Source: Bryobacterales bacterium (GTDB taxonomy: Bacteria; Acidobacteriota; Terriglobia; Bryobacterales; Bryobacteraceae). Taken from it: a stretch of DNA of 36,644 nucleotides. Positions 1 through 7,311 of the stretch are shown here, in pieces (within the stretch, counting starts at the first letter, position 1; every line of letters starts with the position of its first letter). The DNA lies in NCBI GenBank assembly GCA_019261985.1, contig JAFAQY010000002.1:1-36644 (forward strand). The letters run 5' to 3'. The translations under genes were made by a program, and so were the position numbers. Under the pieces are notes generated by a model that was not told the origin of the DNA, searched no databases, and saw only the letters and a program-made list of their open reading frames with translations.

Positions 1-477
1 CACCATCGCGCCGACGGCCGCCACCATGCGCGTGACCGCGGGGGAAAGCCAAGTGCCTGCTAAGCCCAACTGACGATCACGCGGGCAAAACCCCTCGCCA
101 CACGCGGCGCAGTGGAAGTAGGCGCGCTTGAGTTTCAGCGGCCCGAGAACGCTCGTGAAGGTTTTTTCGCGCCGTCCGCCATAGCGGGCCATCTGACCGC
201 ACTCACAGCGAGCCTGCTCCGCTCCCTCATCGGAGTGATCTGCATTGAGCCGTTGCTCGACCGCCCGGCCCGCCAAGTGGAGCGCTTGGCGTCGCACCGC
301 CAACTCCAGCGCTCCCAGATCGAGTTCCTGGATGGTCTGCCGCCCCAGTAGCGCATCGAGATCCCAGAGAATCTCAGCGGCGAGCAGGCCGTCGAGCGCC
401 GTTTTTTTTATTGTCTTGTTCTTGTGATTTCTGCGGTTGCCGCAACTGGAGATCGCAGATCTGCTCGGAAACCGCGA
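1..477 (-). CDS. ISKra4-family transposase, N-terminal part (partial)
   Basis: Cut-and-paste or copy-type DNA transposase of the IS element. The frame is open from 477 to the window edge. It reads through TALDGLLAAEILWDLDALLG, then a helical region, then cysteine pairs CECGQMARYGGR and FHCAACGEGFCPRD, which are typical of the zinc-binding N-terminus of ISKra4 transposases. The catalytic domain lies outside the window. The frame opens after a TGA at 478-480, and there is no ATG, GTG or TTG before the conserved region, so it is probably expressed as a fusion with the upstream ORF through a frameshift. Family assignment is from recognised sequence style; the frameshift is inference. Confidence 0.7.
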
Positions 478-772
478 TCAACTGCTGGACCAGTTGGCGG
501 AAGCGGTGGTACTCGTCGAGGTGTTGTTGCGTACGTTCCACGGCTGGGCCAGCGGGAATGACGTTGGTGACCGTTTTGCCCTTTACCGCGTGGGTCAGCG
601 AATAAGAAGGGCCATGGCCTTGAGCGCCTTTCTTGGCGCAGTGGCATGAGGCTTTACCACATTTGCGATAGCGTGGGACCAGAGAACCTGGGCGCATATC
701 GCCGATAGCGGCCAACTGGGACTTGAGTTGGTCGCGTTGCTGGAGCAGGGCTTCGAGATCAGAAGCAGGCAT
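374..772 (-). CDS. IS-associated DUF6788-like protein (first ORF of ISKra4-type element)
   Basis: Small basic protein of about 132 residues that regularly precedes ISKra4-type transposases; its biochemical role is not established. It starts MPASDLEALLQQRDQ with a heptad-like coiled coil, then the hallmark segment RPGSLVPRYRKCGKASCHCA (a Cys-x4-Cys-x-Cys zinc-ribbon-like motif), HGPSYSLTHAVKGKTV and IPAGPAVERTQQHLDEYHRF. The ATG at 772 is preferred over an upstream in-frame ATG at 829 because AGAGGAGG lies just before it on the minus strand. The stop at 374 overlaps the transposase frame by about 100 bases, and that overlap contains an A8 run. Confidence 0.75.
   Translation of the reverse strand: MPASDLEALLQQRDQLKSQLAAIGDMRPGSLVPRYRKCGKASCHCAKKGAQGHGPSYSLTHAVKGKTVTNVIPAGPAVERTQQHLDEYHRFRQLVQQLIAVSEQICDLQLRQPQKSQEQDNKKNGARRPARR
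402..409 (-). promoter_or_regulatory. A8 run, candidate frameshift or transcriptional slippage site
   Basis: Eight consecutive A residues on the minus strand lie inside the overlap of the first IS ORF and the transposase frame. The first ORF reads AAA AAA AAC here; the transposase frame is displaced by +1 (equivalently -2). Loss of one A, or gain of two, in the transcript would join the two proteins. The run and the frames are seen directly; its use as a slippage site is inferred. Confidence 0.5.
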
Positions 773-780
773 GATCCTCC

Positions 781-805
781 TCTGACAGTAGTATACGCTG
801 TCAGA
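781..805. repeat. 8-bp perfect inverted repeat just upstream of IS ORF1
   Basis: TCTGACAG and CTGTCAGA are separated by nine bases. The repeat sits about 9 bases upstream of the ORF1 start codon, between the presumed IS end and the ribosome binding site. It could form an mRNA hairpin limiting transposase translation, or serve as an operator or transposase-binding site. Confidence 0.45.
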
Positions 806-844
806 AGCAGCCCCGCAACCGCAGGCCATCGCTCGAAACGTCTT

Positions 845-1423
845 TCAATCACGTTTTAGTCGTGCGCCCACGAAAATCACTACCATTGCAAGAGCCAGAG
901 TTTGTTGAGCCTGACGCACCGTTGCGGCGTGCAAGGATACAAAGACTCCAGCCGAGGCCACGGCGCCGGCCACTAGCGGAGGCGCAAGGATCAGACAGAG
1001 CCAGCTTGCGGGATCGCGATACAACAGAACTTGGCCGTTCCAGTTCGCGACATTGACCGTGATGATGCCGAGCGCAATCGTTATGATCGAGATCAGCCAG
1101 CCATAGCCGAGGCATGCAGCCATTTTTCCGAACAGGATTGCGCGATCCGGCAGGCGTGTAGCAAGCAGCGTTTCGAGCGTATGCCGCTCCCGCTCGCCGG
1201 CGAAGGCATCCGCGATCACAGCGAAAGTCGACATCATTGATATTAGTGTCATAATCACGAGAGGCTGCGGTCCGAAGTATCTCTGCGGGCCCAAGCGAAG
1301 CGGAATCAGAATACCGATTACACCAACCACAAGCAATGGGCGCACGCCACCGCCGCCGGCCGAACGCTGGAGCAAAATTTCTTTCCACTCTTTCCAAAGC
1401 ACGGTGGCAAAATCCGGGTCCAT
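845..1423 (-). pseudogene. ABC-2 type transporter permease, truncated by the IS
   Basis: Membrane component of an ABC exporter. The N-terminal motif VLWKEWKEILLQR and several hydrophobic segments (about residues 28-45, 52-75, 100-125, 140-165, 172-188) match the ABC-2 permease family. After about 188 residues the frame ends in GARLKRD exactly where the ISKra4-like element begins, so the last membrane segment and C-terminus are missing and the stop codon probably comes from IS sequence. The ATG at 1421-1423 directly abuts the TAA of the ATPase gene, as expected for a two-gene exporter operon. It is unlikely to be functional. Confidence 0.75.
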
Positions 1424-2160
1424 TTACGCATCGTCCTCCATCAGGCTAAGGAACACATCTTCCAGGCTTCCCTGCCCCGCGCGGGCTCGGAGTTCTGCTG
1501 GATTTCCGACTGCCAGCAGTTTGCCCTCTCTGATAACAGCAACAAGGGTGCAGAGCTTTTCCGCTTCGGCCATATTATGCGTCGTCAGAAAAATCGTCGC
1601 GCCCTGCTGCGCAGCCAGGGCGGCGAGGTCTTTCCGCAGTCCGGCGGCCGCGACCGGATCGAGACCTGCCGTAGGCTCGTCCAGAAACACCAGGCTGGGC
1701 CGATGGAGCACTGCGCGGGCAATGGCCAGCTTCTGCTTCATACCCGGCTCCACTTGACCACGACTTCCTTGCGCCGATCCCATAGGCCCATATGTCGAAG
1801 CAGCTCTTCCATTCGCTTTTCAAGATCGGGATGGGGCATGCGTGCGACGCGGCCATAGAATCGTAAATTGTCCTCCGCGCTGAGACGCTCATATAAGCCG
1901 GAGTGCTCAAGCAACGCTCCGCACCTCGCCCGGATTTCATGGCCTTGTGTGAGAGTATCGAAGCCCAGCACCTCGGCGCTCCCACTGGTGGGCGCGATGA
2001 GTGAGAGCAGCAGCCGGATGGTCGTGGTCTTGCCAGCGCCATTCGGTCCGAGAAAACCGAAAACCGAGCCAGCCGGCACTTCGATCGTCAGATCCTCAAG
2101 CGCGCGCACGGAGGCGAACTGTCGCGTGAGCCCACGCGCGCGAATGGCGAATTCATTCAT
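1424..2160 (-). pseudogene. ABC transporter ATP-binding protein, frameshifted
   Basis: Cytoplasmic ATPase of the exporter whose permease follows. Frame one (2160 to 1738) carries the N-terminus and Walker A GPNGAGKTTT; it ends at a TGA after DRRKEVVVKWSRV. A second frame (to 1424) continues GMKQKLAIARAVLHRP, Walker B LVFLDEPTAGLDP and the switch histidine in TTHNM. The two join if one G is restored in the GGG run at 1743-1745, which would recreate a signature motif of the form WSRGMKQ. Either a real one-base deletion or a homopolymer sequencing error explains this. With the permease also cut, real decay is plausible. If the shift is an error, this is a normal 245-residue ATPase. Confidence 0.8.
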
Positions 2161-2237
2161 AAGATTGAGGTGGCCGGGTCTACCCTGCGCTGGCCGCCGA
2201 ATAGCGTTCCTTCATTGTATGTAGTGGGTGCTTAGAT

Positions 2238-2741
2238 TTACAGCGCGCCCGTCTCGATCATTAATCTCCTCAGCACGTCTCCGAGCTTCAGAAATCCGCT
2301 GTAGCTCGCAGGCTTGCGGAAGTACCCCGCCCCCATTTCCGTTGCGCGCTGCAGGTCCGCGGGCGCGTCTGAAGACGTTACGATGACAACCGGCACGCCG
2401 TTACACTTCGGGCTAGCTCGCAATCGCTCCAGCACTTCAAAACCGTTTCTCTTCGGAAGATTCAAGTCAAGCAAAGCAATTTGCGGGCAAGGCGCATCCG
2501 CGTGCGTCTCCGCCCGTTCTATGAACTCGAGCGCTTGCTGGCCATCGGAAACCACATGCACTTCCAGCGGCAACTTCTCTTCCCGGATCGCCTCGCGCAC
2601 CAGCAAGACGTCCGGCAGATTATCTTCAGCTAGCAGAAGATTGTAAAGCCGCAGGGCGGACGGGTTGGGCCCGTCGGGGGACGGTAAAGAAGAAGGTTGA
2701 CCCTTTCCCGACTTCGGATTCGACCCAGATTCGTCCGCCAT
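2238..2741 (-). CDS. Rcp1-like single-domain response regulator
   Basis: Receiver-only protein that accepts phosphate from the overlapping histidine kinase. The receiver starts at LYNLLLAEDN (acidic pocket), with phospho-acceptor Asp in LLDLNLPKRNG, the switch Thr/Ser in VTSSDAP and the conserved Lys in FRKPASY. There is no DNA-binding output, and the sequence resembles the Rcp1 regulators that partner phytochrome-type kinases. The start is uncertain: ATG 2741 gives about 30 residues of Pro/Ser/Gly-rich leader overlapping the kinase 3' end by 116 bases; an in-frame ATG at 2828 would make it longer, and a non-ATG start close to the receiver is also possible. It is the last gene of the TonB receptor-YfiR-kinase unit. 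Confidence 0.8.
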   Translation of the reverse strand: MADESGSNPKSGKGQPSSLPSPDGPNPSALRLYNLLLAEDNLPDVLLVREAIREEKLPLEVHVVSDGQQALEFIERAETHADAPCPQIALLDLNLPKRNGFEVLERLRASPKCNGVPVVIVTSSDAPADLQRATEMGAGYFRKPASYSGFLKLGDVLRRLMIETGAL

Positions 2742-4476
2742 AACGCTCGACGACGCGTTGGCAAATCGCCAATCCGATACCAGTGCCGCTATACTTCCGA
2801 TCGTGCCGGAGCCGTTTGAATACTCCAAAGATTTTCTCCTTGTATTGGGGCTCGATTCCGATCCCGTTGTCCCGTACTGAAAAACACCACAGCGACCCGC
2901 GCGAATCCGCTGAAACGTGGATGCGGGGAGGCTCCTGGTCGCTTCTGTACTTCAGGGCATTGGCGACCAGATTTTGCAAGACCTGCTGAAGGTGCGCCTC
3001 GCCCATGAACACCTCCGGCAGGGGATCGTACGTGATTTCCGCCTGACTTTCGCGGATCGCTTCCGCCAGACTCGCGAGCGAATTCTTCAATACTGCGTTC
3101 GCATCCACGGGCGTCTGGCTCAATTCCGCCATGCTCGCCCGTGTGTAGGCAAGTAGATCGTTCACCAGCGTAGCCAAACGCCGGCCACCCTCCTGAAGGA
3201 ACCCGAGGAAGATTTGCCCGTCTCCGTCCAGGGCGTCACGATAGCGCTGCGCCACGATTTCGCTGTAGACGGCGACATTTCTTATCGGTTCCTGGAGGTC
3301 GTGGCTGGCGGAATACGCGAACTGCTGAAGGTCTTCGTTGGCGCGCTGCAACTCGGCTTCTTTTTCTTTTTGCTCGTCGATGTCCGTGCTCGATCCGATC
3401 CACATTGTGATCCTTCCGGTGGCGTCGCGCATCGCATGGGCGCGGCTAAGGTGCCAGCGATACTTTCCATCCGCCGCGCGGAAGCGGTGCTCATAATGGA
3501 ACGGATCGCCCGTATTAATCGAGTGTTGCCATGCCGTCAGATTGTCCTCCAGATCGTCGGGATGGACGAGCTGGATCCAACCCGTCCCGCTCATCTGGTC
3601 AAAGGACAGGCCGCTAAACTCCATCCATTGTGCGTTCAGGTAATTCATATTGCCGTCGGGAGCGGCCGTGAAGATTTTTTGCGGCATCGACTCCGCCATG
3701 AAACGGAACCGCTGCCGCTCTTCTTCCGCTTGGCGGAGCGCCAGCTCACGGTCGAAAAGCGCGCTTTTCAGGTCGCTGTCGCGCGATTGAATTCCGTTCA
3801 ACATCTCGTTGAACCGGTCCACTAGCACTCCCAGTTCGTCCTGCGAGACTTTTGCGGCCCGAATGCTGTAATCGCCCGTTTCGGCAACGGATGTAGTTGC
3901 GCTTACGAGCCGCGCAATCGGCGTCGCGATTAAGGACCGCAGTTTTGCGGAAACGAAAAAAGCCACCACACTTGCCAGCAGCAGTACAGCTAACACTACT
4001 CCGCCGTATAACTTCACTCGGTCCCATGTTTCCTGCAGGTTATAGGACAACGTCAAGGTGCCGATCTTGCGGCCGTCCAGTATGATGGGCTGGGAAACTG
4101 TTAGGTCGTTCCCGAAGCGGACGTCGGTTCCTCTGTACGCGCTCGGACAGCTAAAGGAGCCTAGCCGCGAGTACTTCGCCAGAATCGTTCCGTCCGGCCG
4201 GTAGATGCACGCGCCATCCACATTCGTGCGCGCGCGTAAAGCCCTGAGCGTCTGCGTAGCTACATCCGGGTCGTTGAACTGCAACGCCGCGGTGCTGTTT
4301 TCCGCGACAATGCGCGCCAAGGTTAACAGGTCTCGCTGCAGATATTGCCGGAAAAGGATGGAATCGGCCAACAGGATCCCCAGGCCGGTGAGGAGCAATG
4401 CCGCCGCTGTAGTCACCATCGTGATGATCAGCAGCTTTTGGCTAATCGGGCGATCTGGCGAAAGGAGCCGCCGCAT
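2626..4476 (-). CDS. CHASE8-HAMP-PAS sensor histidine kinase
   Basis: Inner-membrane sensor kinase, 616 residues. Order: membrane helix about 12-38; a periplasmic CHASE8-like domain about 40-150 (AENSTAALQFND, GTILAKYS); membrane helix about 156-176; HAMP about 177-230; PAS about 258-368 (FSGLSFDQM, VHPDDLE); phytochrome-type HisKA with the phosphorylatable His392 in SASHDLQEPIRN; and HATPase with N-box NLVANALKY, DNGIGI and GTGIGL. CHASE8 is the periplasmic domain of YfiN/TpbB, which YfiR inhibits; here a YfiR-like gene ends one base upstream. The output is therefore phosphotransfer rather than cyclic-di-GMP synthesis. The likely partner is the response regulator overlapping its 3' end. Domain calls rest on motifs and membrane pattern. 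Confidence 0.88.
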   Translation of the reverse strand: MRRLLSPDRPISQKLLIITMVTTAAALLLTGLGILLADSILFRQYLQRDLLTLARIVAENSTAALQFNDPDVATQTLRALRARTNVDGACIYRPDGTILAKYSRLGSFSCPSAYRGTDVRFGNDLTVSQPIILDGRKIGTLTLSYNLQETWDRVKLYGGVVLAVLLLASVVAFFVSAKLRSLIATPIARLVSATTSVAETGDYSIRAAKVSQDELGVLVDRFNEMLNGIQSRDSDLKSALFDRELALRQAEEERQRFRFMAESMPQKIFTAAPDGNMNYLNAQWMEFSGLSFDQMSGTGWIQLVHPDDLEDNLTAWQHSINTGDPFHYEHRFRAADGKYRWHLSRAHAMRDATGRITMWIGSSTDIDEQKEKEAELQRANEDLQQFAYSASHDLQEPIRNVAVYSEIVAQRYRDALDGDGQIFLGFLQEGGRRLATLVNDLLAYTRASMAELSQTPVDANAVLKNSLASLAEAIRESQAEITYDPLPEVFMGEAHLQQVLQNLVANALKYRSDQEPPRIHVSADSRGSLWCFSVRDNGIGIEPQYKEKIFGVFKRLRHDRKYSGTGIGLAICQRVVERYGGRIWVESEVGKGSTFFFTVPRRAQPVRPAALQSSAS

Positions 4477-4477
4477 T

Positions 4478-5185
4478 TTACTTCTCCACGGCTTTCGCCA
4501 CGGCCAAAAGTCGCGAGCTAAGCCTTAACTCCTCATGTGCCGCCGCCGTTACATTGACGATGAACCGCACGCGGCGGTTATCCGTAACGAACGCGATGGT
4601 CCCACCGGCGCGCAGAAAACTCTCTCCCTCGCCGACTGTTAATATGTCCGGCTCCAAGCTGTGTACGATTGTGGGAAGGTCCCTTCCGGACAGCGCGACA
4701 AAAACCACCTGACACGTATGCGGCGAGGGCACTTGTGCGAGTCTCCGCACCACCAAGCGGCGGCCGTTCACCGTTGCCCCGCGCACGTCCTCGTCCAAGA
4801 TGGCTCCAAACGGGTCCCCACCCAGAACGCATAGAGTCATGGGCGCATCGGGCGTAGCGAAGGCGCTGGGCGGCCACTCGACGAACTTCGTGAAGTTCAG
4901 CAAGAAGGCAGCCTTCACTTCATATTCTGACACGCCCTGCGCACGCGCCTTCTGCGACAGCCAAGGACCGCACAAAACCGGGGCGAACACTGCAATCCCG
5001 AGGAGGGCGGTCTTCAACCGGTGGCGGACTCGAGTGCGCCATTCGCATTCGGCGGGCTTAGGGCCGCTGCAGGTCGAATCCCACGATAAAAGGCTTTTAC
5101 CACTGCCGCACAAGATAACCATGCGCCAGAACTGCCTCAAAGGCGGGCCGCCGCCGGGAATAGCCGCCCGCACTACTTCGTCCAC
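4478..5185 (-). CDS. YfiR/HmsC-like (DUF4154) periplasmic protein
   Basis: Small exported regulator. After the signal sequence (LKTALLGIAVFAPVLCGPWL, cut near ARAQG) comes the family hallmark EYEVKAAFLLNFTKFVEWP, then LCVLGGDPFG, HTCQVVFVA, LTVGEGESFLRAGG and a C-terminal INVTAA segment, all typical of DUF4154. YfiR proteins hold the CHASE8 sensor YfiN inactive in the periplasm until envelope or redox stress. The longest frame starts with a GTG that overlaps the receptor stop by 13 bases, but this leaves over 55 residues before the signal peptide; a TTG near 5011 or an ATG at 5122 could be the true start. It lies between a TonB receptor and a CHASE8 kinase, which supports a sensory role. Confidence 0.85.
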   Translation of the reverse strand: MDEVVRAAIPGGGPPLRQFWRMVILCGSGKSLLSWDSTCSGPKPAECEWRTRVRHRLKTALLGIAVFAPVLCGPWLSQKARAQGVSEYEVKAAFLLNFTKFVEWPPSAFATPDAPMTLCVLGGDPFGAILDEDVRGATVNGRRLVVRRLAQVPSPHTCQVVFVALSGRDLPTIVHSLEPDILTVGEGESFLRAGGTIAFVTDNRRVRFIVNVTAAAHEELRLSSRLLAVAKAVEK

Positions 5186-7236
5186 GTCAATGTTCCATAG
5201 CCGCTCCGCTGGACCGCTACAGGACCTCCTGTATCCTTGTACTCAAAATGGAAAGGCTGAAACAAATCGCGGCCCACTGCAGCCAATTCGAAATGCCGGC
5301 TGAACCGCCATGCGATTCGAGCGTCGCCGGTCGAGTACGCGGGAGCGCTCTGCGCCGGCAACGCGCTCACGTAGCGATACATTAAATCGAGCTGAATCGT
5401 CCTGCCGATGTCCAGCGCCGAACCTACGGTCACCTCGTGCTTGGGACTGGATCCCTCCACAATCCCGGGACCCGCGCCAAGGATAATCGTACGCGGCTGT
5501 TTCAATGCCATGTCGAGGTAAGAGTATGTTGCTCGAAGCCGCCAAAAGTCCACGGGCCGCCATTCCGGCGCGATCTCAAACCCCTGCGTGTCCCCGTACA
5601 AGTCGTTGCGGAACTGCGCGGGCAGTAACAAGTGCGGCGGAGTCGAGTTCGAGTCCGGGTCCGGGAAAGGCAAGGAGGTCTCCACATACGGAGCTCCCTC
5701 CAGATCCAGGCTAAACAAATCGTGATAGTGGTTGACGAACCCCGCAATATCGATGTAAAGACTCTTGGACAGCAGTGTCCGGTACCCAAGCTCGTACCCG
5801 TTGAGCTGCTCGTCCGCAAAAGCCGGGTTAGCATTGAACCGCGCAAAATACTCCAATCCACTGGAGTAGCCTAAGAAGCTCGAAAGGTAGAATTCCCTTT
5901 CACTTCGCGAAGGAGCGCGGAGGGAGTGGGTGAACGATGCCCAAATCGTGTGTTTCTCGCTCGGCGTGTATAAAAGCCGGATACTCGGCTCAAACTGAAA
6001 ATTCGTGAAGTTCGTCTTAAGCAGCTTGGTGCCGAAGGTGACGCTCAGTTTGTTGTTGATCAGGATAAGTTCGTCCTGGAAGAAAGCACTCCCCAGATAA
6101 TCCAAACGGTTATACGGATAAAAAATCAAACCCGATGCCACTTCTTCAAAGTGGCCATAGCTCGCTCGCGCTCCCAAACCATAAATAAGGCGGTTACGGC
6201 CGCCAACCGCCGTGTGCTGGATATAGTCGATATCGTATGTATCTCGATCTTCACCTAAATTAGGCTCATGGCGGTTGGTGCGATCGTAGTACGCCTGGAT
6301 TTGCAGGCTATCGTCGCCTTGTAGCTTACGCGTCCAGCGCGCAAGCACGTTGCCTCCCGAAAGATCCGCCGTGCCGTCCACATTCGCGGTATACGGCGGA
6401 TTATAAGTGCCGATGCCTACGCGCTCTCCATCCGACTGCCGGTAGAGATCCCCCGAAACCGTGAACGAATCGCGATCGCCTTTCGCCCAATCCGTTCGAA
6501 AGCCTGTCTGGCCTCCATGCCACTTATCGAAGTTATCCCGGTCGAAATGATACTCGGGACCGCGATTGAATCCCTTTGCGTAGAGGCGATACGTGAATCC
6601 GTTGGGATCTCCGCCGCCATAGCGCGCGTTGCCGAAACCCTGTTCGAGACTTCCGCCGCCGACCGACACATAAGGTCCCAACGTATCCTTCGTGGATTTG
6701 GTGATGATATTAATGACCCCATTCACCGCGTTCGGCCCCCAAATCGTGCCGCCCGGACCCCGGATCACTTCGATGCGATCGATGTCCTCAAGCAGCGTAT
6801 CCTGGACCTCCCAATATGTCCCGGCGAACAGGGTTGTGTATACGGTGCGGCCGTCCATCAATACCAGAACATCGCGCGAAAGCCGGGTGCCGAAGCCACG
6901 AATGCCGATCGACCACTTGTTGCTGTCGATGCGCGCGACTTCCACGCCCGGCGCAAGGCGCAAAGCTTCCGGGATCGTCGTTGCGCCGGAGCGGCGGATA
7001 TCCTCGCCGGTGATGATATAAATCGCCATAGGCGAGCGGAAGGCGGGCGCGGCTTGCTTGGTTGGAGTGGTCACTTCAATCTGCGACAGCTCTTCGAGGC
7101 TGAGATTCTTAAGCTCGCCAGGCGATGCCGCGGCGGGTGTGCCCGCCTGAGGACTGCCGGCGTGAACGTCCCGCACGAACAAAACGAGCAGCAGACAGAG
7201 AACCAAGGATGTGAAACCGCTGAAGCGTAATCCCAT
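5173..7236 (-). CDS. TonB-dependent outer-membrane receptor
   Basis: A 687-residue outer-membrane beta-barrel for TonB-driven uptake or sensing. A signal peptide (about 1-26) is followed by LSLEELSQIEVTTPTKQ, the plug domain (about 65-180: IYIITGEDIRRSGATTIPEA, VLVLMDGRTVY, IDRIEVIRGPGGTIWGPNAV, GVINIITK) and a long barrel of alternating aromatic strands. This subgroup, with the LEELSQIEVTT leader, often lies beside YfiR-like genes. No ligand can be assigned from sequence; there is no cobalamin- or siderophore-specific neighbour. It is the first gene of the signalling unit, so it may act as a ligand-gated input to the kinase as well as a transporter. The start overlaps nothing and lacks a strong ribosome binding site. 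Confidence 0.9.
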   Translation of the reverse strand: MGLRFSGFTSLVLCLLLVLFVRDVHAGSPQAGTPAAASPGELKNLSLEELSQIEVTTPTKQAAPAFRSPMAIYIITGEDIRRSGATTIPEALRLAPGVEVARIDSNKWSIGIRGFGTRLSRDVLVLMDGRTVYTTLFAGTYWEVQDTLLEDIDRIEVIRGPGGTIWGPNAVNGVINIITKSTKDTLGPYVSVGGGSLEQGFGNARYGGGDPNGFTYRLYAKGFNRGPEYHFDRDNFDKWHGGQTGFRTDWAKGDRDSFTVSGDLYRQSDGERVGIGTYNPPYTANVDGTADLSGGNVLARWTRKLQGDDSLQIQAYYDRTNRHEPNLGEDRDTYDIDYIQHTAVGGRNRLIYGLGARASYGHFEEVASGLIFYPYNRLDYLGSAFFQDELILINNKLSVTFGTKLLKTNFTNFQFEPSIRLLYTPSEKHTIWASFTHSLRAPSRSEREFYLSSFLGYSSGLEYFARFNANPAFADEQLNGYELGYRTLLSKSLYIDIAGFVNHYHDLFSLDLEGAPYVETSLPFPDPDSNSTPPHLLLPAQFRNDLYGDTQGFEIAPEWRPVDFWRLRATYSYLDMALKQPRTIILGAGPGIVEGSSPKHEVTVGSALDIGRTIQLDLMYRYVSALPAQSAPAYSTGDARIAWRFSRHFELAAVGRDLFQPFHFEYKDTGGPVAVQRSGYGTLTWTK

Positions 7237-7258
7237 CCAACGCTACCGATTGTACTGC

Positions 7259-7292
7259 ATGATTGAAACACGCGCGTTCTTTCGGCAATCAT
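7259..7292. promoter_or_regulatory. Nested palindromes in the divergent receptor/glycosyltransferase promoter region
   Basis: ATGATTG (7259-7265) and CAATCAT (7286-7292) are perfect inverted arms 20 bases apart. Between them lies the palindrome ACGCGCGT (7270-7277). The site sits in the 75-base gap between the divergently transcribed TonB receptor and the GT4 gene, where a shared operator would be placed. A regulator is not known. Confidence 0.35.
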
Positions 7293-7311
7293 TTTTATGA
7301 GAGGGACATGG

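Larger units (their letters stand above)
1..860 (-). mobile_element. ISKra4-like insertion sequence, 5' part only
   Basis: Two reading frames on the minus strand form the beginning of an ISKra4-type element: a DUF6788-like first ORF followed by the zinc-finger N-terminus of an ISKra4-family transposase. The element runs off the left edge of the window. Its right boundary lies near 845-870, where the neighbouring ABC permease reading frame stops being permease-like. I could not identify the terminal inverted repeat or target duplication from one end alone. Confidence 0.75.

Noticed and set aside
2783-3825. Plus-strand frames inside the histidine kinase
   Set aside because: They mirror the kinase coding sequence and carry no motif or start signal.
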